Of a stretch of 64,000 bases of DNA, positions 27,039 to 35,461 are shown piece by piece (positions within the stretch are counted from its first letter, which is position 1; each line of letters starts with the position of its first letter). Origin of the DNA: UBA965 sp040396955 (lineage in GTDB: Bacteria > Chloroflexota > Chloroflexia > Chloroflexales > Roseiflexaceae); NCBI GenBank assembly GCA_040396955.1, contig JBBAWX010000003.1, forward strand, positions 168,582 to 232,581, written 5' to 3'. Both the position numbers and the translations under genes were made by a program. The notes beneath the pieces are model-generated. The model was given only the letters and a program-made list of their open reading frames with translations, was not told the DNA's origin and searched no databases.

Positions 27039-28070
27039 TCACTCGCATGTGAGCCACTGCATATGGCACGGCCAATGGCGTTCGCCATTGGCATAGCTTT
27101 GTTGATTGGCGACATGGTAGCCGGTATAATCGGCTGGCTGGTTGCGTTGGACATCAAACTGCACATACTCGTGCAACACTGCATACAACTCTGGCACATG
27201 CTGTTGGAGGAGTCGTGGCGATCGCCAAAAAAGTTCCCAATAGCCGGCCAAAAACTCCCCATCGGTTTGAAACACGTATGGATGCCCGAATGGAATTTGC
27301 GATGCGTCGTGGTGTGCTTGCCAATACTGGTAGGTAGTCACCTCGTGTTGTTTGGCGCGATACCACGCTTTTCGTTGGGGCAAGGTCATATTTGGGAGCT
27401 CACCACGTGGGTGATTCCAGCCGTTTTGGCGCATGCACGTGCCATCGAGTAGATGACCGAGCTCATGAAGGAGTGGTGAGATGCTGGGCACCGTGGTGCG
27501 ATACCCCTCGCAGAGCCGATCTGTGACGAGCATGATGGTATGGGTACTGGGGAGGTAGCACCCGCCACCAACGCCGCCGGCTTGTAGATAGTCTGTCTGG
27601 TTCACAAAAAAAGCAAATGTGGGCTGGCTGGCAAGTACCGTGGCAAGGATATCGGGTCGAGCCCAAAAACAACAGGTGAGTTGTAGGGTGACACACAAGC
27701 GCAACCACTGTGCCGGGGCACGTTCCGCGTTGGTACGGTGTAAATGCACACGGAGTCGCTGATCGTTGCCGACGTGATTGAGCGTCGCTAGGAATTGCTG
27801 GCGTGGGGCACCGTGCAGATGGCTAATCAATGGAACGAAGTGGTGCAGAATCTGTAAAGCAGGAGTGTGTTCGGCAAGGAGGACACTCAGCGGTGGCCGC
27901 GGCATTCCTGCGGCTGCTAACCGTTGGTATGCCGGTAGCAGATGGTGTGCTTGGATGAGTGGGAGATCAGGGACGGCCACCTGCCAATCTGATTGTGCGT
28001 GCATCCACAGGCATTGGTCAGCATAGTGAACTGATTCGTGGGCATGGAGTTGGTATTGCAATACTGACAT
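27039..28070 (-). CDS. MtfA-like (M90-type) zinc metallopeptidase
   Basis: A protein of about 343 residues. The start at 28070 is preferred because AAAGG lies 8 bases upstream; an ATG two codons earlier and a GTG at 28160 are also in frame. Residues 202-206 read HELGH in the context SPLLHELGHLLDGT. About 66 residues later a GEFLAGYWELFW segment carries a possible third ligand, followed by a PELYAVLHEYVQFD ending. That layout matches MtfA-type peptidases, where HExxH is followed by a D.D.EFFA..SE.FF segment and P.LY..L..FY.QD. The N-terminal ~150 residues have no recognised domain, making it longer than E. coli MtfA (265). It is divergent from the 28223 unit. Confidence 0.65.
   Translation of the reverse strand: MSVLQYQLHAHESVHYADQCLWMHAQSDWQVAVPDLPLIQAHHLLPAYQRLAAAGMPRPPLSVLLAEHTPALQILHHFVPLISHLHGAPRQQFLATLNHVGNDQRLRVHLHRTNAERAPAQWLRLCVTLQLTCCFWARPDILATVLASQPTFAFFVNQTDYLQAGGVGGGCYLPSTHTIMLVTDRLCEGYRTTVPSISPLLHELGHLLDGTCMRQNGWNHPRGELPNMTLPQRKAWYRAKQHEVTTYQYWQAHHDASQIPFGHPYVFQTDGEFLAGYWELFWRSPRLLQQHVPELYAVLHEYVQFDVQRNQPADYTGYHVANQQSYANGERHWPCHMQWLTCE
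27071..27092 (+). terminator. Possible terminator for the histidine kinase operon inside the opposing gene
   Basis: A 9-base-pair perfect hairpin (GCCAATGGC, loop GTTC, GCCATTGGC) lies 33 bases after the kinase stop, within the 3' end of the opposing gene. Only a short T stretch follows at 27098, so support is weak. Confidence 0.35.
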
Positions 28071-28222
28071 GGGCATGACCTTTGGCGAGAGGGTGGACAA
28101 AAGATGAAACGACGATGAGTGCGTAGCATCATTCTTGAACAATTCTTGATGCAATGCCACATCGGATATTGACCTAGAGCTTCTACAGTATACATGGATT
28201 GAAAATATGAAAGGACATCCCG

Positions 28223-28459
28223 ATGACTCTTGGTATCATTGCACTCCTCTCCATAGCGGCTGCGGCTGCCTTACGCATCGGCTTCGTATTGGTCTTGATT
28301 TGGGGAATCATTCGCCTCGTCGATCGCTGGCGCACCCCATTGCCCGCACCTGTTGCCCTCACCACTCCGAGCGTGGCTGTGGCAACGCAGGCCCCCGCAC
28401 ATGTCGCACCAAGCACAGAGACCGTGGTTTCGACCACCACTGAAACGAAAGAGGACTAA
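28223..28459 (+). CDS. Small single-span membrane protein
   Basis: A 78-residue protein beginning MTLGIIALLSIAAAAALRIG. One hydrophobic segment covers about residues 4-30. It is followed by a basic patch (RLVDRWR) and a Pro/Ala/Thr/Val-rich, low-complexity tail ending in acidic residues. The start has AAAGGAC about 7 bases upstream. The next gene starts only 2 bases after its stop, so the two form a unit. I do not recognise a family. The positive residues after the hydrophobic segment suggest an outside N-terminus and inside tail. Confidence 0.65.
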   Translation: MTLGIIALLSIAAAAALRIGFVLVLIWGIIRLVDRWRTPLPAPVALTTPSVAVATQAPAHVAPSTETVVSTTTETKED

Positions 28460-28461
28460 TC

Positions 28462-29097
28462 ATGACAACAGTACGACGCGATTGGGTTCGCATCATTGGT
28501 TTGACCGGAGCCGCCTTGATGGTGGCAGGTGCAGTTACTCTTGGTGGCTTGACCATTGGGCGCGCCACTGGCCTCATTGACGCTAGCCTCTTTCCCAAGA
28601 TGCGCGGAAATGGCATGATGCATGGCCGCGGTCACATGGACGGTGGCGCTGGGATGATGGGGGGGCGTGGTGATGGTATGATGGGTGGCCGTGGTCACAA
28701 AGAAGGTGGCTTCGGTATGATGGGGCAGGCGCAGAGTGTGAGTGAGGCCGATGTCCTCGTTAAGGCACTTTCGGCACTCCAAGCCGAGCAGTCGCTTGCA
28801 CAGGCACTTGTCGCCGATTACCCTGAGTTGGCTCCGGTGGTGAGTGCCCGCACGGCTGACATCGCCACGTTGAGTGGCTGGTTGGGCAGCTGGTATCCAG
28901 ATGCAGTTGTGCCAACGGCAGAGGCAGCGACTGGGAGCATCGAGGATTTGCAGTGGTTGATGCTGCACAACTCGCAACATCTCCTCAAAGCTGCCAGTAC
29001 GACCAGTGGTGAGCACGCCGAATTGACACAGTGGTTGGCTGATGTGGCGGTCAATCGTGCCGCTGAATTCGCCGCCGTGTACGGTCAGAATTCATAA
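28462..29097 (+). CDS. Membrane-anchored Met/His-rich protein with DUF305-like C-terminal domain
   Basis: A 211-residue protein with an N-terminal membrane segment (about 10-35). A low-complexity stretch at about 45-80 is rich in Gly, Met, His and Arg, with repeated GMM, MMGGRG and GRGH units, a composition seen in copper-binding proteins. The C-terminal ~130 residues are helical. They contain VSARTADIATLSGWLGSWYP and MLHNSQHLLKAA, which resemble the two halves of DUF305 (ferritin-like) proteins, although the usual HH pair is replaced by HN. A role in metal binding or metal stress outside the membrane is an inference. A strong terminator follows. Confidence 0.7.
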   Translation: MTTVRRDWVRIIGLTGAALMVAGAVTLGGLTIGRATGLIDASLFPKMRGNGMMHGRGHMDGGAGMMGGRGDGMMGGRGHKEGGFGMMGQAQSVSEADVLVKALSALQAEQSLAQALVADYPELAPVVSARTADIATLSGWLGSWYPDAVVPTAEAATGSIEDLQWLMLHNSQHLLKAASTTSGEHAELTQWLADVAVNRAAEFAAVYGQNS

Positions 29098-29105
29098 TCA
29101 TACCC

Positions 29106-29146
29106 ACAAAAACCTCCCGAGTGCACTGCACTCGGGAGGTTTTTGT
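29106..29146. terminator. Strong bidirectional intrinsic terminator
   Basis: A near-continuous palindrome (29106-29125 with 29127-29146) ends in AAAAA on one side and TTTTT on the other, so it can end transcription in both directions. It lies between the convergent Met/His-rich gene and the amidase. Confidence 0.9.
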
Positions 29147-29148
29147 GT

Positions 29149-30798
29149 TTAGTGGAGCGTATGCCATACCTGCGGTTTGACAATGGTGGTCCATTGTTGT
29201 GCCACACAGGCCGCTTCGATGAGGGTGTGCTCTTGCCACGGTCGTGCCATGAGTTGGAATCCAATGGGAAGGCGGTTTTTAGCATATCCAGCCGGCATAC
29301 TTATAGCGGGTATGCCACTGAGATTCGCTGCAAACGCAAAGCGCATCATCTCGAAGGTGCTCCCAAGATCGCTTTTGCCGTGTGGCAGGCTACGGGTTTC
29401 GATGATGGGAGACAACAACCCGCACGTGGGTGTAGCAATCAGATCGACGTGTGCAAACACCTGCTTGAGGTTCTCGGTAAAGCGTTGTCTGGTTTGGCGC
29501 GCATGAGTCACATCCCGCTCATCAAATGCACGCGAAATCGCCAGTGAGAGGCGGGTTTCATCGCTGAGTTGTTGGCGTGAATGCGCATAAAAAGGTGCAA
29601 GTGATTGGATGATTTCCGTGGTGATGATGATGGTGTGCGCCACACGAGCTGCTTCGAGCCCGGGAATGTTGATTTCACGTATATCGGCACCGGCAGAGCG
29701 AAAGTAGTGGAGCATGCTTCGACACGCCGCCACAATTTCTGCATCTGCATGCTCAAACCACTCCGGCATGTACCCGATACTCATGCCGCGCATATCACGG
29801 CGTGACACATCGGCGGCCTGGTATGGGCGCTGGCTCACGCTGGCATCGTCGGCGTCTCCGCCGACCAGTATCTGCATGGCCAAATCGAGATCAGCAGCGG
29901 TTGCGGTCAATGGTCCCGGGTGCGACATACTCCAGACGGCACCGGCGCCGCCATGTGACGAGATCCGCCGGTATGTCGGTTTGAGGCCGTAAATACCACA
30001 AAAACTTGCAGGTAGGCGTATTGATCCACCGCCATCGGCGCCCAAGCCAATCAGGGCTTGACCACTTGCTACGGCCGCAGCGGGCCCGCCTGAGCTCCCG
30101 CCTGCGCTGTAGGTCGGGTTGACCGGGTTGCGGGCAGGACCGTAGTGGTAATTGGTGCCCGTTACACCGAGACCAATCTCATGCATTTGCCCTTTGCCAA
30201 TAATAAGTGCGCCGGCGGCTCGCGCATGTGCAACAGGAGTGGCATCACCGGCATAGGCAGTCTGAAAGAAACTTGTGCCCGCACCGGTACGGTACTTGGC
30301 CACCGCAAATTCGTCTTTGACACTCATGGGGATGCCATCGAGTACCCCACGTGCAGTGCCGGTGCGGTAGCGTTCGCTGGCTGCCATTGCATCGGCACGT
30401 AAGGCATCGTCGTCGTAGGCGATATGTGCATTGAGATGCGAAATATCACGAGTTGCCCGCGCCGCAATAAGCGCTTCAACCACCGCTGTGGGTGTGGTTG
30501 TACCGGCCACGTAGGCATCGCGGAGTTGCCGTATCGAGCACACGTGCTCTGCGACCATGTGCCCGGCCACCTGCATGGTGCGCGGTTCGGCGGGTGGAGC
30601 TGCCGGCCACTCGTCATCTGCAGGTTCGGCAAGCACTGGGGCCGTCTCGCTCTGGGCGCGGTAGCTCTGGACTCCCGCATCACGGAGCAGTGCCGGAGAG
30701 AGCAGGTTGAATGTGGGGTCGTATTCAAGCAGTGCGCGCACCATCTTGAGCGGGATGCCGCTCAAGATGGGTAACGACACCGATTTCAGGTCGTACAT
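29149..30798 (-). CDS. Amidase signature family hydrolase
   Basis: A 549-residue amidase. The start at 30798 has AAGGGAA 8 bases upstream. After an N-terminal extension of about 85 residues not typical of short family members, the Ser-cisSer-Lys catalytic set is present: lysine in GIPMSVKDEF, the first serine in the glycine-rich GGSSGGPAAAVASGQ, and the nucleophile region GADGGGSIRLPASFCGIYGLKPTY. These enzymes hydrolyse amides; candidates include aryl amides, allophanate and peptide amides. GatA is unlikely, as no gatB or gatC is nearby. It starts 27 bases after the gamma-glutamyltransferase-like gene and probably shares its transcript, suggesting linked use of amides or glutathione-like compounds. 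Confidence 0.9.
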   Translation of the reverse strand: MYDLKSVSLPILSGIPLKMVRALLEYDPTFNLLSPALLRDAGVQSYRAQSETAPVLAEPADDEWPAAPPAEPRTMQVAGHMVAEHVCSIRQLRDAYVAGTTTPTAVVEALIAARATRDISHLNAHIAYDDDALRADAMAASERYRTGTARGVLDGIPMSVKDEFAVAKYRTGAGTSFFQTAYAGDATPVAHARAAGALIIGKGQMHEIGLGVTGTNYHYGPARNPVNPTYSAGGSSGGPAAAVASGQALIGLGADGGGSIRLPASFCGIYGLKPTYRRISSHGGAGAVWSMSHPGPLTATAADLDLAMQILVGGDADDASVSQRPYQAADVSRRDMRGMSIGYMPEWFEHADAEIVAACRSMLHYFRSAGADIREINIPGLEAARVAHTIIITTEIIQSLAPFYAHSRQQLSDETRLSLAISRAFDERDVTHARQTRQRFTENLKQVFAHVDLIATPTCGLLSPIIETRSLPHGKSDLGSTFEMMRFAFAANLSGIPAISMPAGYAKNRLPIGFQLMARPWQEHTLIEAACVAQQWTTIVKPQVWHTLH

Positions 30799-30825
30799 GG
30801 TCGTGGTTCCCTTCATGTGGCGAAA

Positions 30826-32421
30826 TTAGACGTGGAGCGCTACACCCGAGCACCCTGGATCTGCACCACCTTGGAGGATGCCGTCGCGGAGTGAAACGCC
30901 GTGTACCAAGGCCATGGCACCATGGCTCTGTGGGAGTCGCACGATCGGATGCCGCTGGCGTACTTGTGCACAGATGTACTCGGGGATGCGCCCATGACAG
31001 ACAATGTTGTTGCCTTGGCAGTCAAAGCGTGGTGCTGCAATGGCGTCGCTAATGCTCATCCCAAAGTCGATGAAATTGAGAATGGTTGTAAGGACGGCCG
31101 TGATAATTCGCGATGCCCCGGGTGCGCCGACGACGAGCACAGGCTTACCATCTTTTGAGATGATGGTGGGCGCCATGCCCGTGGTACGCCCGACTCGCGG
31201 TGCAATCGAGTTGCGATGCCCGGGGAAGGGGTGAAAGTTGACCATTGAGTTGTTGTACATGAAGCCGAGACCCGGCGTAATCACGCCCGAAGACATCCCC
31301 AACGAATGTGTCAGCGCCACACTCATGCCGTTGTGATCAACCACACTGATGTGCGTGGTATCCGGTGCGGTAGTCGGCGTATCTCCCGGAGTAATCGGCT
31401 TGCCCGCGTTAATGTGTGCCTGCCATTCGGCCGCGCGCGCCTTGGAGATCATCCACTCTACGGGGACAGGGCCACCACGAGGGTCGCCGAGGTGGGCATT
31501 CCGATCGGTGAAGGCCGCTTTCATGGCCATGGCGACCAGGTAGATGTATTCGGCGCTGTTATGCCCGAGTGCGTTGAGGTTGTACCCTTCGAGAATGTTG
31601 AGGATTTCGATGACGGTAGGTCCACCGTGAGGAGCCTGCGATGTCGCAATTTCGTAGCCACGGTAGGTGCCACGCACCACTTGCTCGTCGGCGACCTGGT
31701 AGTCGTGCAGGTCTGCGGCTGTCACATAGGCACCATTGGCAGCCAAATCTTGACTCATGCGTGCGGCTAGTTCACCGTGATAAAAATCTTCGGCACCATG
31801 TTTGGCCAAATGGGTGAGTGTCCGTGCATAGTCAGGATTCTTGATGATTTCGCCTTCGTCGTAGGGGTGACCGTCGCGCAGATAAATGCGGCTCGCTTCG
31901 GCGTTACTCGTCACGTATTCGAGCATCGACACAGCTTCTGCATACTTGGTGCGCGTTTTCCAGCGTGATGCAAGATGAGAATCAACCATGAAGCCGTTGC
32001 TGGCAGTGGCAATGGCCGGCTCAATGGCGTCGCCCCAGCTGATGGTGCCGTGGCGCTGGAGGAGGGTATGCAGTGCGAGCACGGTGCCGGGTGTGCAAAT
32101 CGACGTGTAGCCTTTGTCGTTCACTTTGCCCTGCAAAAAGTACCCCCAGCCGTCCGGGCTGAGGCGAATAAACGCATCGACCCACATATCGGGTCGCACC
32201 AGTGAGCCGGCAAGGGCTGGGGCATCGAGGAGCTCAGGGGCTTGACCGGGTTTTTGGATCATGGCAAGTGCGTAGCCGCCAATCCCACACATTTGCGGGT
32301 TGACGATGCCTTGCACGAAAGCGCACGTGACTGCCGCGTCTACCGCATTTCCGCCACGTCTGAGGACTTCGGCGCCAGCTTCGACGGCAATCGGTTCGGG
32401 GCCAGAGATGACTGCAGCCAT
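30826..32421 (-). CDS. Gamma-glutamyltransferase (GGT) family protein
   Basis: A 531-residue Ntn-hydrolase proenzyme of the gamma-glutamyltranspeptidase family. The start at 32421 (MAAVISGPEPIAVEAG) has AAGGAA 6 bases upstream; the frame stays open further upstream but there overlaps the next gene. Family segments: EAGAEVLRRGGNAVDAAV, GGYALAMI near the N-terminus, and the self-processing/catalytic threonine in TTHISVVDHNG. The GGT active-site glycines are in GAPGASRI. No signal peptide is visible, unlike periplasmic GGT, so it may act inside the cell. Substrate is uncertain. It lies directly upstream of the amidase gene. Confidence 0.9.
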   Translation of the reverse strand: MAAVISGPEPIAVEAGAEVLRRGGNAVDAAVTCAFVQGIVNPQMCGIGGYALAMIQKPGQAPELLDAPALAGSLVRPDMWVDAFIRLSPDGWGYFLQGKVNDKGYTSICTPGTVLALHTLLQRHGTISWGDAIEPAIATASNGFMVDSHLASRWKTRTKYAEAVSMLEYVTSNAEASRIYLRDGHPYDEGEIIKNPDYARTLTHLAKHGAEDFYHGELAARMSQDLAANGAYVTAADLHDYQVADEQVVRGTYRGYEIATSQAPHGGPTVIEILNILEGYNLNALGHNSAEYIYLVAMAMKAAFTDRNAHLGDPRGGPVPVEWMISKARAAEWQAHINAGKPITPGDTPTTAPDTTHISVVDHNGMSVALTHSLGMSSGVITPGLGFMYNNSMVNFHPFPGHRNSIAPRVGRTTGMAPTIISKDGKPVLVVGAPGASRIITAVLTTILNFIDFGMSISDAIAAPRFDCQGNNIVCHGRIPEYICAQVRQRHPIVRLPQSHGAMALVHGVSLRDGILQGGADPGCSGVALHV

Positions 32422-32506
32422 TGGTGTTTCCTTGTTGTGATGTGTGGGTGAATCAGTGATATTGTACATGAATCTGCGCTGGTGCTGGCCCGGTTGTGGC
32501 ACCATC

Positions 32507-35320
32507 TTACCGACACGGGACAAAACGTCGCGGGTTTTCGGCACAGACATCAAGTTGGGTACGTAGTGTGTCCCATGCGTGGGGCTGTGCGACCATCCAG
32601 GCGTGCGCAATGGCCACGTTGAGTGGGAGATGTGGTGAAGTGACCAGCACGAAATCGCGGCACAAGTGGGTGGTATTGGCCGTGATGTCGGGGAGCACGA
32701 GGGCGTTGTAGTGATTGGCCGCAATATTGGCACAGAGCTGGCGCTTGCTGAAAGCAGACACATTCCCGTCTACCGGACGATTGAAGAGTAGGCTCGATGG
32801 GATGTCGGTGTAGACCGCAAAAATATGCGCCCACGGGCCAAAATACGCCACACGTAACCCGCGGTCACGGAGGTACGTTGCACTGTGTTGTGCAGCTATA
32901 AAGGGCCAGACACTACGGGCATCATCGTCGGGGGCACTACTCGCAGAGCGACTCTCTTGTTGCTCTCGGTAGATTTCACGGCTGAAAGTGTCAAACGTTG
33001 GTGGCCATCGTGGTATGTGAAAAAAACTTATACTGAGGGCGATTGGGAGGGCAATGAATACATGGAAAGCCGTGTGCGCGACGCCACGTCTGTTGGGTGT
33101 GAGGCTGAGTAGCCGCCACACGCCAATCCCGGCTAGCCAAAACGGGATGAAACTCATGCTGAGTTGACCGGCTGCTGATGAGCGATTGAGATAGTACACC
33201 AATCCGAATGCGGCACAGCTCGCAAAGTAGACGGTCAGAGTGATGATGCGGATACGCAATCTATCTGCGACTATCCAGCTCCGGAGAGTGGGGGTGTCGA
33301 GGAGTGCAGTGCAGATGACAACCCATAGACTGACTGCAACGACAATGAAAAACACCCCCGGACCGGGTGAACGAATCATCAGCGCACCAAATCCGGCGCC
33401 GTACTGGCGTTGAAACCAAAATAAGTGTTCGAGTGTGAGTGGTTTTTGAAGCAGTAGATAGGCGAGTGCAATGATGATGTACCCACCAATAATGCCGATC
33501 GTGTACCACGCACCGGTTTTCATCCGCTGTGCCCACAATGGTTGCGTGGGTGATATCACGAGGGTGATGCCGAGCGCAGCGGCCGCAAATACACCGAAAT
33601 CACTGTTGTTGAACATGCCAAACCCAGCCACAATGCCGATTCCAATGACCACATGCCCAGGCACGGTGAACGCATGCCGCTCCAATATCCATAGCGCAAC
33701 TACTACGGGAATCATGATGGAAAACAGACGTACCGGGATATACGCCAAAAAATCCATGATGGGTGTAGATGCTGAAACAGGATTCCACCACGGATATGCG
33801 GATAGCGCGATGACCGGCAGCACAAAAAGAATGGCGGTGGCGTAATCAGCCCGCGGAAACATGCGTGCCACGGTTCTAATTACGAGCACAACTAGTGCCA
33901 TGCCACATATTTTGAGACTATAAAACACTATATCGACGAACTGCGCAGCACCAAGTTGGTGCTGCCAGGGAAGTAATAACTGTGGTATGAGACTAAATAC
34001 AATCGAGTAGTGTGGAATAAAATCGTGCCCAGCAGTGCGCTGACTGACCGGTGCCAAGACTTCGTTCATGATGAACAAATTGTGGTACTGGTCGTTGCCC
34101 TGCCACAATGTGCTGGTGGCGACTACAACCAACCAAGTTGCAACCACACGTAGCATCCAGCGTGTCCACACGTGTTGGGCTTCGCGGTGGTGGCTCCAGT
34201 GCAACAGCACCGCAATCACAACCGTGATGAGCAAGACCCAGTGATCAAAACCAGCGAAGCGCGGGATGACTCCCGGACGCAGAGCTTCGGGCTGGAATCC
34301 TTGCCAGAGGAGGATGACCCAACTTAGGGTAAGGCCGCCTTGCCAGATGGTGCGTAGAAAGGCGTTTGGGCGCCAGCGCATTTCCAAGCGTCGTGTGCTC
34401 ATGTAAAGAACGGCAACCGTGAACGGTGCCAGGTAGAGCAAGCGATCCCAAAATTCGGCGCTGTCACCCGCACGGAGTCGCACAACGATGTTGGTAGCTA
34501 TGTTCGCCAGACCACACACGTTAAACCACTGTGTCAGAACGGGATGAATGGGTGAATCACCTTCCGTGGTCGCCGTGAGCCAGTGGTACAAGCGATTCCA
34601 GCCGTTTTGCAGCCGGATCGAATATCGTTGGTAATCCTGGCACAGCAGTATACCGATGATTTGTGTGCTACGCATATAGCCACTTGGCACAGCGAGCCAC
34701 TCGATGAACATCAAAAGCGCGGTAATGCCGACCAGTATCATCCAGTGGTATGCCTGCCACGAGCGCCGCCCCCATATGCCACACATCCAGAGTGTGAAAG
34801 CGACCCAGAGCACGTCCCACCACCACTGTGCATCCCGTTGCCGAATAGTCTCGGTGGTGATGTGCGCGGTAGCCATCCCAAGTGTGCGCTCACCCTGTGT
34901 GGCTGTCTCAGTCCTCATGACGAGTTGTGGTGGTTGCATGGTGGGAATCCACGAGACGGGTTGCATGAATAACACGCGGTAGTGACGAAATCGTTGCTCG
35001 ACGGTCTGGAGATGTTGACTGTGCGCTCCGGAGATCGTGAGTGTGAACGCTTGTTGAGGTTGATGCCCTACAGCGTAGATATCCACGATGACATGTGTGC
35101 TGGGGAGTGGGGCAAGTGCCAGTGTGGCAGTCCCTTGACTCCAACGAAACGGGATGTAGTCGTCCCACTGCTCCGGATATTGAAACGAGTATTCTGTAGC
35201 GACGTCGGAAAGTTCGCTGACGACAATTGTTGTTGGTTGGGGCATCTGCAGCACGCCATACCCCCATGCACCAACGCATATGAGCCATATGATGATTGAG
35301 ACAGCTTTCGATTGATACAT
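32507..35320 (-). CDS. Large polytopic membrane protein, function unknown
   Basis: A 937-residue protein. The start at 35320 follows a GAGAGAC site and begins with a membrane segment (AVSIIIWLICVGAWGYGVL). Residues about 35-185 form a beta-rich soluble region, then there are about 14 hydrophobic segments, and the last ~180 residues are again soluble. The plan of many membrane spans with exposed terminal domains is like GT-C glycosyltransferases or O-antigen-type polymerases, but no diagnostic motif (such as an acidic pair in the first loop) could be confirmed. It is divergent from selD and 85 bases upstream of the GGT gene. Confidence 0.75.
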   Translation of the reverse strand: MYQSKAVSIIIWLICVGAWGYGVLQMPQPTTIVVSELSDVATEYSFQYPEQWDDYIPFRWSQGTATLALAPLPSTHVIVDIYAVGHQPQQAFTLTISGAHSQHLQTVEQRFRHYRVLFMQPVSWIPTMQPPQLVMRTETATQGERTLGMATAHITTETIRQRDAQWWWDVLWVAFTLWMCGIWGRRSWQAYHWMILVGITALLMFIEWLAVPSGYMRSTQIIGILLCQDYQRYSIRLQNGWNRLYHWLTATTEGDSPIHPVLTQWFNVCGLANIATNIVVRLRAGDSAEFWDRLLYLAPFTVAVLYMSTRRLEMRWRPNAFLRTIWQGGLTLSWVILLWQGFQPEALRPGVIPRFAGFDHWVLLITVVIAVLLHWSHHREAQHVWTRWMLRVVATWLVVVATSTLWQGNDQYHNLFIMNEVLAPVSQRTAGHDFIPHYSIVFSLIPQLLLPWQHQLGAAQFVDIVFYSLKICGMALVVLVIRTVARMFPRADYATAILFVLPVIALSAYPWWNPVSASTPIMDFLAYIPVRLFSIMIPVVVALWILERHAFTVPGHVVIGIGIVAGFGMFNNSDFGVFAAAALGITLVISPTQPLWAQRMKTGAWYTIGIIGGYIIIALAYLLLQKPLTLEHLFWFQRQYGAGFGALMIRSPGPGVFFIVVAVSLWVVICTALLDTPTLRSWIVADRLRIRIITLTVYFASCAAFGLVYYLNRSSAAGQLSMSFIPFWLAGIGVWRLLSLTPNRRGVAHTAFHVFIALPIALSISFFHIPRWPPTFDTFSREIYREQQESRSASSAPDDDARSVWPFIAAQHSATYLRDRGLRVAYFGPWAHIFAVYTDIPSSLLFNRPVDGNVSAFSKRQLCANIAANHYNALVLPDITANTTHLCRDFVLVTSPHLPLNVAIAHAWMVAQPHAWDTLRTQLDVCAENPRRFVPCR

Positions 35321-35423
35321 GGTGTCTCTCGTGTGAACGCAATGCGAGCAATTGTGCCTGTAGTATAGTCTACTGCCGTGTGTACTGCACAACGCTTTCG
35401 TAGAAGCGACCACTTTTTCAGAC

Positions 35424-35429
35424 TATAAT
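35424..35429 (+). promoter_or_regulatory. Candidate -10 box for selD
   Basis: A consensus TATAAT is 32 bases before the selD start codon. A -35 box is not obvious. Confidence 0.4.
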
Positions 35430-35461
35430 GGTGAAGGAGTTGTCACACGGAGAAATCAAGC

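Noticed and set aside
30826..32763. A 645-residue version of the GGT-family gene starting at 32763
   Set aside because: Its first 110 or so residues are Pro/Ser/Thr/His-rich without family similarity and overlap the coding region of the 937-residue membrane protein. The ATG at 32421 has a good ribosome site.
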